A DNA stretch of 64,000 bases. It comes from Thereva unica. Taxonomy: Eukaryota; Arthropoda; Insecta; Diptera; Therevidae. Location: NCBI GenBank assembly GCA_949987705.1, contig OX465281.1:5310001-5374000 (forward strand), read 5' to 3'. The notes beneath the pieces were generated by a model. That model did no database searches. It was not told the DNA's origin and saw nothing but the letters and a program-made list of their open reading frames with translations. Below are positions 10,999-21,778 of the stretch, piece after piece (positions within the stretch are counted from its first letter, which is position 1; the number at the start of each line of letters is the position of its first letter). A program made the translations under genes and the position numbers.

Positions 10999-13900
10999 CT
11001 ACTTCCGTTTCTTCTTAATTTTATCCTCTTGTGCTTTCATCTCCATGGAACGTTTTCGTGTTACTCTGATTTGCTCAGAATTTTGAATAACGGCAGGTGT
11101 AATATTATTAACTGGCTTATTCTCCTTTTCTACTTTTCCTTTTTTCTTTACTCTAGGGTGCTCTTTTTCTTTTTCTTTTAATCCTTGATTTTCTTTTTCT
11201 TGTAACCCTTGATTTCCTTCTTCTAATCCTTGATTTCCTTTTTCTTCTTCTAATCCTTGATTTCCTTTTTCTTCTTGTAATCCTTGATTTCCTTTTTCTT
11301 CTTCTAATCCTTGATTTCCATTTTCTTCTTTTATCCCTTGATTTCCTTCTTCTAATCCTTGATTTCCTTCTTCTAACCCTTGATTTCCATTTTCTTCTTT
11401 TATTCCTGGATTTCCTTCTTCTAATCCTTGATTTCCTTTTTCTTCTTCTAACCCTTGATCTCCTTTTTCTTCATTTATCCCTGGATTTCCTTCTTCTAAT
11501 CCTTGATTTCCTTTTTCTTCTTTTATCCCTTGATTTCCTTTTTCTTCTAATTCTTCACGTTCTTCTTCTGCTAATTCGTGATATTCCTTCTCAATAAGAT
11601 CTAAAAGAATCTCACAACGCTCCTGCAGTTCCGATGCTGTACGAGATGCTAAGAAAGAATCAGATTTAAACTCATATGAAGATCTAAAATAGAAAACGTG
11701 TTTGGATGTAGATTTCTCGATTATTTTTAAAACTCACCTAATAGAAGAGCGTATTTCTTCATACACGTTGTCTTCATCAAGTCCAAGCTCATGAAGCCTG
11801 CAAATCAAGAATCTATCATGGGCTTCAGTGTAGTCGTGGTCTTTATATTTCATATTTAGAATTTTCAAATTTTTTTGTGGCAGCGGGCGACTAGCGATCT
11901 GCAATAAAAGATTATGCATGATGGAAATGTAAAAAGGAGAATAATGTCTTGGCAAAAATTTCGATATAATTTATAAAAAAAACTACAGTCATATACTAGC
12001 AGGAGAGAGGGCGCAGGCTATTTTCTGTGAATGGAAACATACAATCCCGCCCAATAGTAATAACCTTTAGTCCAAGACTGAATCGAGTTTTTCTTCCCGC
12101 GATTCATTAGAGGTTGTATTGCATGGCGTCAAATCTCAGCCCTACCTCATCTTTGCGGTGCCCCGCGGGGTGAATTTTATCAACCGCTCATTTTTCTAAT
12201 CTCTATACATGATCTAGCTTTTATACCTACCAACCTGCATGCTTCACAGCTAGGTATAGCCTGGACCAAAAGCTCTCCTGGAAAGCGCCGATTCAGAGAG
12301 TCTTCTTCTTTCTTCTTTGATCCGTTAGCTGGTGGTCCGAACGGGAAAAAACGCGGTTTCTTGCCTAGTTTCTTCGGTTTTCCGATTCTGGTCAATTCGG
12401 CAGGTCGACCACCAGATTCAGAGAGTAACTGCCAAGTTCATCTGTCATCTCTCCTTATTTGCCGTCAATTTGTGACCATCTTATCCAACACCTGACTCCC
12501 CCTAATCTATCATATCCATCGAGTTAAGCTTACTACTAGACATTGCATGTGACCGAGTCGCTATTGCCCGATAATATTAGCGGACGATTTCAATGCGTGG
12601 AATGTCGACAAACGAGTGCAAGAGGGCGAATACTCCTAGAAGTATTCTTGTGATTAAACATGGTGTTAGTCAACACCGGAGGTGAAAACCCACCCAAGGG
12701 GTCATTACCTACGTGAGCGATTCAGTGGTGAACGACGTACTGGCGATGATAAGCGATGGGTACACGCACAGCGACCATCAAGCCATCACCTTCAAGGTGG
12801 GTTAAGGTATAGAAAACGGATGATGCGAAACGGCTAAAGGATGAGCCGTTAACAAACTAGACGCCGAAGTGTTCGAGGAAGTATTCCTGCATGATCTGGG
12901 GCGGCAGGAGGTGCCAGGGAATGGCCAGAACGGATTGAAGACTCTGTAAAGTAGGCATGTAACACTTTGCATGACGCGGCGTGCCAGCAACCGCTGCAAA
13001 CGGCCATCGCTAAAAGTAAATCCGAGCACTCCAAAAGGTTGTGCAGAGAAGCAGACTCGTACCCTGGGGTGCCAGACAGGTTCGCTGCAGTCTCTATGGC
13101 ATGCCTGAAGGAGAAGATCTTCCCGGAGCATTGGAGACACCAGAGACTAGTGCTCCTACCGAAGCCGAACTAGCCTTTTGGGGACCCATCGTCCTACAGA
13201 CCGGTATGCCTCCTTGGTTACGAGCGGGTGATCTGTAACAGGATACTCCCTAGCATCGAAAGGGTAGGTGGCCTTTCAGATAAGAAATTAGGCTTCGAAG
13301 GAAAGGTCGAGGACTGGTGCAGTCAACACGGTGGTTATCATGGCAAGAGCCGCAATAGAGAAAAATCACTGCTGTTCACTGATAACCTAGACGTAAAAAA
13401 TGCTTTCAACTCAGCAAGCTGGAGCAAAATAGATGAGGCGTTGATCAAACTAGGCACACCAAAATACTTAGTACCGAGGTACGTCAGGGTAGGTCGCTTC
13501 ATTGTGATTCGGAAGATGGTCAGAAGGTGTTCGAGACAACATGTGCTGTTCCGCAGGTTGTAAAAGCGTGGATAGAACGTGCTAGACGTGCTGAGCATAA
13601 AACTGAAGCGGTGCGGATCAGCAAACGGAGGAAGCTAGTGTCCGTAAGTATCAAGGTAGGGCACTGATCATCCACTCACAGCCCGCTATGAGGAACCTGG
13701 GAGTGAAGATCGACCGCTAAACTTCAAAGCGCACTAGGGGAGAAGCAATCTGGGAAATTATAGCGTAGCTAGAACGTGCTAAGCACAAAAGCACAAGTGT
13801 GGGCAGCAGCGTTAAACAGGACTGCAAACAGTAGGAAATGGAAGGCCGCATATAGGTTAAGCGGGGTTTCCACTGAGCTGGCTACTTCTCGTTCTATCAT

Positions 13901-16900
13901 CAGGCAATATCCACGTCTTCTTGTGCATCTTCTTCAGACAAAAGTATCTTCCACCTACCATGACTTACAGGGAGCTACAGAAGTCAACGAAAATCACACC
14001 TGACAGGCTGGTCATCCTCTAGGGTTGTTGTATACAGGGTATATGTTTATTATTCGCTGTATCAGTGCCCTAACCTTCCATATAAAAAACAAATTAAAAC
14101 AAATATATAAAAACAAACCTTCTTGTCCAGAGTTCTCTTAATAGACAATATTCTTCGACGTTCTGCTTTTTTCAATCGTGTCATAATTGCGTATATATCG
14201 TGTAGCTCATGGCAACGTTCCCAGAAAACAGCACTATATAATTTTACTTCTTCTACAGTTTTTGTCTGTACATGCCTGGCAATGCTTTCATAATCATCCC
14301 GTCTGTATTGTTCATTTGCATTAATAAACCGTAGAAAATCCCTTCTAGTCCAATGTGTAAAGCCTAAACGAGAAATAATTATGGTTTATATTATATAGTA
14401 AGCATCCTCTAATTACCTTGAGCTAGAAGTGAATTTTTTTCAATAAATTCATCTTGAGTTAAGGGTTCAGCCTCGTCTATTTTCTTTTGCTCTTCCACAT
14501 GTTTGTTAGGAAATTCGCGATCTATCGGCACCTTGTGCCTTGATGTTTTAAGACAAAAATTATGTTCCCGTTCAAGCAATTCAGAAAGTCGAGGAGTAAT
14601 GAAGTGATAATCTTGAATTTTCGGATCCTTTGGCACAATGGGAAAGTAAGGGCGGCTGATTTTCCTGGCTGTCCGTTCATCTCTTGATAGAAATATTAAG
14701 GAATCAGGGGCAGTGCTTCTTGATGTCCTCTGAATATCATCACCACCGCTTTCTAAAGTAAAATTACGAAGAGCGCCTTCACCCAATGCATCCAATTTAG
14801 CCTTTTCTACAGCAGTTTTCGCTTCACCCCTTTCCAATGCGGCGTCAATATCTTCATCAATAAGGTCAGAATCTTTAGATGAGAAAACGAGATCTGCTCC
14901 AAAACGAACTATATTAAGCATCTCGTTCTTTGTAAGTGCATGATTTTCGGTCAAACGTCCTTGTATAACCAATTTGTCTAGCCGAAATTTAATTTCTGCT
15001 CTTTCAACAATTTTTTCATCAACTGTATTCTCGGTGATGAGACGGAAAACTCGGACTTGTTTCTTTTGCCCGATACGGTGAGCTCGATCCATGGCTTGCA
15101 GATCCGCTTGAGGATTCCAATCTGAGTCATAGAAAATAACGACATCTGCTGTAGCCAAGTTAATACCCAATCCCCCAGCTCGGGTTGATAACATGAATAT
15201 AAATTTAGTACTATTATAAGCATTATATTCTTGAATCTGCCGATCTCTCTCTTCATGAGGCGTTTGTCCATCTAATCGACAATATTGATATCCACGCCAT
15301 AAACAGTAATCCTCAATGATATTCATCATTCTTGTCATCTGGCAGAAGATTAATACTCTCGATCCTTGCTGTTGAAGTTTTGGGAGAAGTTTATCCAAAA
15401 TAAACAATTTCCCTGAATTGTTAACCAAATGTTCGTCAGTTGTGTAGGGTGGTCCCGGTTCAGCGCCGTCAAATAGATATGGGTGATTTGTGCATTTCCT
15501 CAGATGCATAAGAATATTATTCAGTCGCATCTTCTCCACTTTTCCAGCGCCAGTAATAATATCAATATCCTTAAGCAAAACCTTCGCATACCACTCTTTT
15601 TGCAGCTTCGACAGGCCCACATATATTTTCACTTCTTTCTTAGGTTTCAATCCTTTCTCAACAACAGATTTCAATCTTCTTAGCAAGAACGGCTTAAGCA
15701 CCGCCTGCAAGCGATCAACTAAAGCATTATCATCTAAACATGAATTGGTATTAAACCACGAATCAAAATCTACAGCACTATTAAAGACATCTGGCAGCAA
15801 GAAGTTGAGCAAAGACCACAACTCATGAAGGTTATTTTGTAATGGTGTTCCAGTTAGAAGAAGACGATTTGCTGCATTAAATTGCCTCAAGACCTGAGCT
15901 AATTGTGTTTTTTCATTCTTAATCCGATGTCCTTCATCAACGATAAGGTATCGAAATTTTATTTTCCTTAAAATTGAGGCTTCGGCTAGGCACATTTCGT
16001 ATGTTGTAAGGCAAACATCCCAGTGTCCAGGCGAAACATTTTTACGAATGTAGATGGCCCGATATTTTTTAGGTCCAATAATGCTAACGATACGCAAAGT
16101 CGGACACCATTTAGTACATTCATTGATCCAATTCTGGAGGGTGGATTTAGGCAATACGATAAGGTGCGGGCCATTGATTTTTCTATTAAATAATTAATAA
16201 AAATTGTTTAGTTAGTTTAAGTAGTAGAATGCCGTGCTTGCGATGTGGCACGAAAACAAAGTACATGATTGTATCAAGAATAGGAAAAATAAAGGACGAA
16301 AGCTTAATCTTGACGAGCACAGCATGAAGATTAGAGACCGAAGAGCGAATCGTGCATGACAAGAAAGGTAAAGCATTTCAAGGAGGGCGGACAAATTGAA
16401 AGTCGTAAGAATGATGGAAATATCGTTCTTGATTGGGGACGAAGGAATAGTATCGAATTGAATGCTTCCAATACAAAATACCCTGTCTTATTTTCAACTC
16501 GTAAGATCTGCAGGGATGGGGGATCCTTCGATAATATAGCTAGGGCTCAAAGTAGACGCGGTCTAAGTAGTATTTTCTGCAACTGGATTGGACTCTCGTG
16601 TTGAGGGGTCTCTGGAGGGCACTATAACAAAAGATTGCCCGCAGGGAGGAGTTTTATCTCCACTTCTCTGGTGCCTTGTTGTAGATGAAGTCCTAGAGCT
16701 GCTCAATGGTCGGAACATTTTCGCCCAAGGTTACGCTGACGATGTCGTCATAGTAGTTACAGGTAAAACTGAAGGAGACATGTCAAGGCGCCTACAGCAG
16801 GCACTAGATTTGGTCTCTAGTTGGTGCGTAAGCGTAGGTCTAAAAGTCAATCCCGACAAAACGATTCTGGTTCCTTTCACCAGGAAACGATCACTACCGG

Positions 16901-19548
16901 GAATTTGGGAACCTACATTCGCAGGTAGAACTATAGGCTTTTCACAACAAGCCAAATATTTAGAAGTGACACTGGATGCCAAGCTCAACTGGATCCAGCA
17001 TATGGACACTCAGAGAAGAGATTCGGAAACAGGGATGCTATCGGACTGCATGCCCGTTAGAATCTCAGAATTTGAGCACCCTTCTGTGTATATACAGGAT
17101 AGGCTAACTGGACTTTTCCTAAAGTATTGCCGGTCGGATTTGTATGGTACACGGATGGCTCTACAACGGAGACAGGTGTAGGCGCCGGAATCTGGAGTGA
17201 AAGCCCCAGATTTAACAGGGCGATAAGCCTAGGCACTCTAGCAACTGTCTTTCAAGCAGAGGTGTACGCTATTCTGGCATGCACTCATGAGAACTTAAGA
17301 AAGGGCCTACCCTACCAAAATAAACGGATTTTTATCTTCTCTGATAGCCAAGCGGCAATTAGAGCTAAAAGTTCCCGTAGGACCAAGTCGAAATTAGTTT
17401 GGGGCTGCCAACGTGCTCTTCATGAGTTGAGGGTTCTCAATCAAATTACCCAAATATTATTGTCTGGGTCCAGAGTCACTGGGGCTTCAAAGTGCGGATG
17501 CCCTAGCTAAACAGGGCTTTGATATTGCATTCATTGGTCCAGAGCCGGCTATTGGGACACCTTTCAGCTTGCTGCAAAGGGCCCTGGCCGATCGGACTTT
17601 GATGGAACATACTAAACGCTGGAGGTCCACGCCTGGACTGACCAACTCTAAGCGGCTCCTTCATGTGCCGTCCCCTAAGACGGCTAAGGAATGAATTGGT
17701 ATGGCGCAGCAGGAGTGATGTCAGGACACTTGTTGGCTTGATTACCGGACACTGTGCACTAAATGACCACTTATGGAGAATAGCAAGGGCGGAGGACCCT
17801 ACATGTAGGCTTTGTCTGGAAGAGGATGAGTCTGCCATCCACATTATCTGTGAGTGCCCCGAAAAAGCGAGGAGCAGGGTCTCTTTGTTCGAGGTGTCCC
17901 TACACTCAAGTCTAAGTGACAAACCACTAGGCAGACTTGTTCAAGCGATCTGGCCTACAAATATGAGGTGTAGGGCCGCAGTACCTTTAATTTATATGCT
18001 GACGATACTCAATTACCATTTGATTTGATCGGGGATGCGGTAGCTGGAATCAACAAAGATCTAGATGCCATATAAAAGTTTTCTGCAGTCAGATCTATGG
18101 GATGTGACAGCGAGAGAGACCCAGCTTCCGCTGGAACTGAAAGGATGGCGTAGACCAGAACGCCCAGAGCTTAGGGACGCAAAACTGGATGACATCGCAT
18201 CAGAATGGGGGCGGATGTAAGGAACTATTTCGAGAGGCCTCGGGCAGGTCCCAACTTAAAACCGTTAAATAAGAAGCCTCATATGAGTAAAGAGAAACCT
18301 TTACGAAATCTTTTTCAAAAGAATTTCTATGAGAGGCGACTGCGAGGTTACAGAGCCACATCCTGATTGCAGAGCAAAATAAGCAACAGGGGGGTTATCC
18401 TGGAATGCGATTCGAAAGTCATGAAATTCGGAAATAAGAAAATGGTATCGCCCAATGCGAATTCGAATCAAATTTGTCCGTTTGTAATCGGATTTCAGTC
18501 CGTGAGTAAAGCCATTGACGGATACGTTGAAATTATTTGTTTGTTTTCAAAAATTCTAAAAACTTTTTAAACATCTTTCAAACAATTAAGTTGATAAGTT
18601 GCCAAATTAAGTTGATAAGTGAAGTTTGTTGGCTGAAAACAGCTTCTTTTCGCATTATTATTAAGCAATCATTTCAATACGATGCGATCGCATTCAGCGA
18701 TACAAAAACTAAATCGCATCGCAACTGGCTTCCGTTTTCTTCCAACTTTCGAATCGCATTCCAGGATAACCCCCCAGGTTTATTTGAATGCTTTATTAGG
18801 GCGAGAAAAGATAGACTCAAAGAAGGCAAATAATGATTAATCCAAAGCAAAATACATTTTCCTAGTTTTGTCAACTTACTTGTGATGTTTCAGATACCCC
18901 AGCAATGCAATGGTCTGTATAGTTTTACCCAAGCCCATTTCATCCGCCAAAATACCATTGATACCATTCTCATAAAGCGAAATCAACCAATTCAATCCAC
19001 GAATTTGATAGTCACGCATTTCTCCATTTTTGATAAACGAAGGCGAGGAATCGAACCGAAAAACATCCTTAACACCAATTTTTTTGGCAAGAACCTCCAC
19101 ATTGTCAGCGTCAACTAATTTCGTCTTGAGATTTCTAGAAAAACAAGAGTGAAATTAGCAATGAAATCAAATACAAGAACTAAATCAACTTACTTATTCT
19201 TATCAAAGTCAGGCCTACGATTTCTCTGCTTCTTATATTCTTTACCCTGTTTTGTACAAACATTATTGGTTATGAAATGCGCAAAGATTTCGGTTTGCTT
19301 CAATAAATATTCAAATCGTTTCCTACTGTCGCTCTCGATTTCCGTATCAAATTCCTTCTGTTCAGAAGAAATTGACTCGGAATTTCCAGATTTATTCTAA
19401 AAAAGCAAACGGGAACATTTTTATCAAGTTGAAATTTGCCGGCAAGGTAACGGTTTATTTAGTTATTAGGGAAACTTAAATAAAATTAAATTCTAACCGG
19501 ATTTTGGTGTGTTTCCAGCACTTTTGGTTTTTCCTCTTCACTTGACAT
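10999..19548 (-). CDS. Diverged ISWI-type chromatin remodelling ATPase, paralogue A
   Basis: Seven coding exons: 19548-19498, 19396-19194, 19134-18880, 16182-14417, 14363-14119, 11898-11738 and 11683-10999. All have GT-AG borders and the same intron phases as gene C, and give 1121 aa. Helicase motifs are intact: Walker A DEMGLGKT (Lys near 155), DEGH where ISWI normally has DEAH (DEGH is usual in Brahma-type enzymes), [18 protein letters not shown] and [11 protein letters not shown]. Differences from gene C: exon 2 is 15 codons shorter and lacks the GRPRK basic stretch; the AutoN basic patch RHRK is replaced by NLKTK; exon 4 is 32 codons shorter, removing the first half of HAND and its flank; the SLIDE entry is rewritten; exon 7 gains a long acidic repeat tail ending in IKKKRK. 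The frame is open throughout, so it is probably functional. Intron 3 holds LINE and MITE insertions. Confidence 0.88.
11177..11545 (-). repeat. Coding tandem repeat in the ISWI-A C-terminus ([13 protein letters not shown])
   Basis: Within the last exon of gene A, the four-residue core [N/D]-[Q/P]-G-[L/I] occurs 15 times. The cores are separated by acidic linkers (EEEKG, EEG, KEENG), giving units of mainly 9 or 6 residues, that is 27 or 18 bp. No reverse-strand stop interrupts it. Canonical ISWI proteins have a short lysine-rich tail here, so this is a lineage-specific low-complexity expansion. It is AGAA-rich on the coding strand and likely to vary in length between alleles. Confidence 0.85.
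12302..12414 (-). mobile_element. LINE-derived mini-element with a 12-bp target-site duplication
   Basis: A 113-bp insert in intron 5 of gene A is bounded by perfect direct repeats gattcagagagt (12290-12301 and 12415-12426). On the minus strand it carries the GC-rich 5' region seen at 30540 and 39360, fused directly to the 3' tail (cagctaacggatcaaagaag...). It is an internally deleted, non-autonomous retroelement copied by a LINE. Confidence 0.85.
12560..13880 (+). mobile_element. R1-like non-LTR retrotransposon relic (endonuclease plus RT)
   Basis: Endonuclease-like remnants lie at 12560-12790 ([13 protein letters not shown], then an [16 protein letters not shown] end). RT remnants follow at 13060-13880: [42 protein letters not shown], and [14 protein letters not shown]. 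Frameshifts and deletions are frequent. It is in intron 5 of gene A, antisense to that gene, and is the sister copy of the relic at 7936-9510. Confidence 0.7.
16380..18070 (+). mobile_element. Loa/I-like LINE relic with jockey-like fragments at both ends
   Basis: A jockey-like fragment ([15 protein letters not shown]) at about 16430-16500 is followed by a Loa/I-type RT ([21 protein letters not shown]; 16620-17010). Then come RNase H ([21 protein letters not shown]; 17140-17470) and the C-terminal zinc region ([19 protein letters not shown]; to about 17960). A second jockey-like piece (YADDTQL) lies at about 17990-18065. The element sits antisense in intron 3 of gene A and has stops and shifts. 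RNase H downstream of RT is typical of I/Loa/R1 clades. Confidence 0.75.
18105..18260 (+). mobile_element. RTE-like LINE C-terminal fragment
   Basis: The nucleotide sequence around gcccagagcttagggac and the following gaggcct...gggcaggtcc segment matches the 3' coding end at 52430-52555, with deletions. Similar scraps are at 42290-42410 and 46880-46935. Confidence 0.55.
18389..18775. mobile_element. MITE with perfect 31-bp terminal inverted repeats
   Basis: The left terminus 18389-18419 (ggggggttatcctggaatgc...) and right terminus 18745-18775 are exact reverse complements. The 387-bp unit lies in intron 3 of gene A, close to exon 3. It has no coding capacity, and no convincing target-site duplication was found. 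The perfect ends suggest a fairly recent insertion. Confidence 0.8.
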
Positions 19549-19760
19549 GTCAATTAATAAATTTCCACATTCACTCAAAAAACAATTTCAATAAAACAGC
19601 GGACTCCAGCGCGCGCCAACCACGCCGAAACAAACAACCGGCCGTTTCATTTGCCATCTGTTCCTTTCTTTGTTGCTCAAATAACTTGAAGTTTGCTGCG
19701 GTTAATGACAAATGGTCTAAATTAACATTTTTTTGTGCAACAAAGGAAGCGGTTAAACTG
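19549..19760 (-). promoter_or_regulatory. 5' flank of ISWI gene A with a block shared with gene C
   Basis: Immediately upstream of the gene A start codon. The segment 19665-19721 (tctttgttgctcaaataac, then gaagtttgc, then aatggtctaaa) matches the segment at 38672-38727 upstream of gene C at comparable distance, with small indels. The duplication therefore included the 5' UTR or promoter, and this block has been retained. Its function is inferred only. Confidence 0.5.
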
Positions 19761-20205
19761 TTGTAAAAATTTACTTTTATTCATTGAATATGTTTTTATT
19801 GTAAATTTAAGTACTGATTACGCAAATTATTAACGAAAACTTATGTTTTAAGAAAAGGGCAGCTGAGGATAATCAAAATTGTCACCTAGTTATCTCTTGA
19901 TAGAGCCACTCTCTACCAACTACCTGTTCGCCACCTTTCGAGTGCTGCGATGGCACGGACCTCTACGTTCCGACGTGTCAGATTCCAAGTAAATTACTGG
20001 CTTTGTTGGTATCACATATTTTAAGAGTGGAGAATACCATATATTTGCATATGATACTAACCGAATATGGAGGCCCTACTAAACCTCCCTCCGCTACACC
20101 TAGTAGTGAAAATAGAGGTTCTGGCGGGCGCGCTGCGTCTACGGGAACTATTCTCCTTTAAACCTGGATCATTTATCGATCCTCAAGGAGCTGAGCCTAG
20201 AGCCA

Positions 20206-20830
20206 ATGATATCTTTGTCCGACAACATTCCTGCGACTCTTGATTTTGATAAACCGTTTACGACGATTATTCGAAGTAGGTCTGAGTGGCAACATGGCAG
20301 GCCTCTCTTCAGAGGAAGCACGGCCTTTTGGTATACGGGTGGTTCCAAAACCGATAAAGGGGTAGGGCTGGGTGTTTATGGCCCTAGGAGCAAAATATCC
20401 ATGGCTCTGGGCACTATCCTTCTATGTTTCAGGCCGAGGTACTAGCCATCCAGGTGTGTGCTCAGACTTGTATTAATAGAGCTCCAAATAGCACAAACAT
20501 TGTTATTTTCTCCGACAGTAAAGCTGCATTGCTGGCCATTAAATCTCACAGGGTGTCATCAAAGACTGTCCTGGATTGTCTCCGATCTCTGAAATTCCTC
20601 AGCAGGAATAACAGTGTCACGCTGATGTGGATTCCGGGCCACGAAGGTCACATTGGTAATGAAATTGCCGACAGCCTGGCTAGAGTAGGCGCAAACTTTT
20701 CACCTATTGACCCGGAAACTTTCTGTAGCTTAAAAACGGTCAGAAAAAATTGGGTCGACGTAAGTCATTTTCATCCCATTTCGATTTTACAATCTTCGTA
20801 TCTTGCAGGCTTTCGGTATAGTCTGTAGCC
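20206..20830 (+). mobile_element. LINE RNase H fragment (Loa/I-like)
   Basis: WYTGGSKTDKGVGLG, a frameshift near 20424, FQAEVLAI, then IFSDSKAALLAI and LMWIPGHEGHIGNEIADSLA make a recognisable RNase H fold of the type that follows RT in I/Loa elements. It lies between the 3' end of ISWI gene B and the promoter of gene A. The copy is truncated and broken. Confidence 0.75.
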
Positions 20831-21778
20831 TCGCTTAAAAGATACTGCAGTGCGTCGGAAGGTGGCAGGACAAGTTAGTTTCTAAGGGTCTGGAGAACCT
20901 CGGAAGAAATATGAAAATTTTGCCAATGGTCACAGGGTACTGTCAGAGCTAGTTGACTTAGTATAGTCGAGCTCTTTGAAACACCTATATACTTCATTAG
21001 TCCTGAAGAGCTTCCTTGGCAAATTTTTACTTCTCATCCAAGCTCCACTGATCCTGACTCACGACTGGGAATTTCTAACTTTTGTGCCCACTCTATCGCA
21101 GCTTCTAAACTATAGGAATGTAAATTGGTTGCGGCTCATTCGGTTCTTCTAAATCACAGACTGGGATTTGTGTTTCCGTAGTAAGAACACCAACTCTGGC
21201 GCTTTCTAAGTCACCAAATGTTGTACGTGCGGGAATGTATTTGTTCATTCCTCATTCTACCAACTACCTGTGTCAATTGTTGTTCTAAGATCGTGACCTC
21301 ATGTCCAGTTGAATTGACAGGAATATTGAACTCGTTTTGGACTGATTTACGGTGTGAAACTAGCTGCTTCATCCTTCTCTTAATATCGTAGGGGTAACAT
21401 TAAAAGATAAAATAAAAATGCCCGACCTAAAACTAAAAAAAACAATTATTTTATGCATTATTTTATATATTTATCATTGTAAAAGTTCATTGGAAACATT
21501 TTTGCAAATCATTTACAAAACCCCAACGTAAAGTTTTAATCTCTATATTAGTAATATAGCGCATACTTAGAATCTAACAGTTTAGCTCAGCTAAACATCA
21601 TTGGTAAATTAATATTTATGTAATTGTTGGTCAAGTAAAAGTAAATAAAGGATTCACAAAAATGAAAAAAAATATAGAAAATATTACATTTAATGTTGGA
21701 CACAAACTAATAAAAGGCTTTGTGCTTTCAGCAACCTATTGAAGCCATTAATAATACGACAAAAGAATCAATGAGCAT
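20831..21778 (-). other. 3' flank of ISWI gene B; no other gene
   Basis: AT-rich sequence downstream of the gene B stop codon on the minus strand. No other recognisable exon or RNA gene was found. The part near the stop is presumably the 3' UTR. Confidence 0.4.

Noticed and set aside
11177..11545. CRISPR-like or satellite repeat
   Set aside because: The periodic units are in frame with an exon of gene A, have no stops on the coding strand and vary as codons, so this is a protein repeat.
15490..15828. Plus-strand 112-codon frame, repeated at 26044-26382 and 33719-34057
   Set aside because: It is the antisense shadow of the conserved ISWI exon 4 and recurs only because the exon does.
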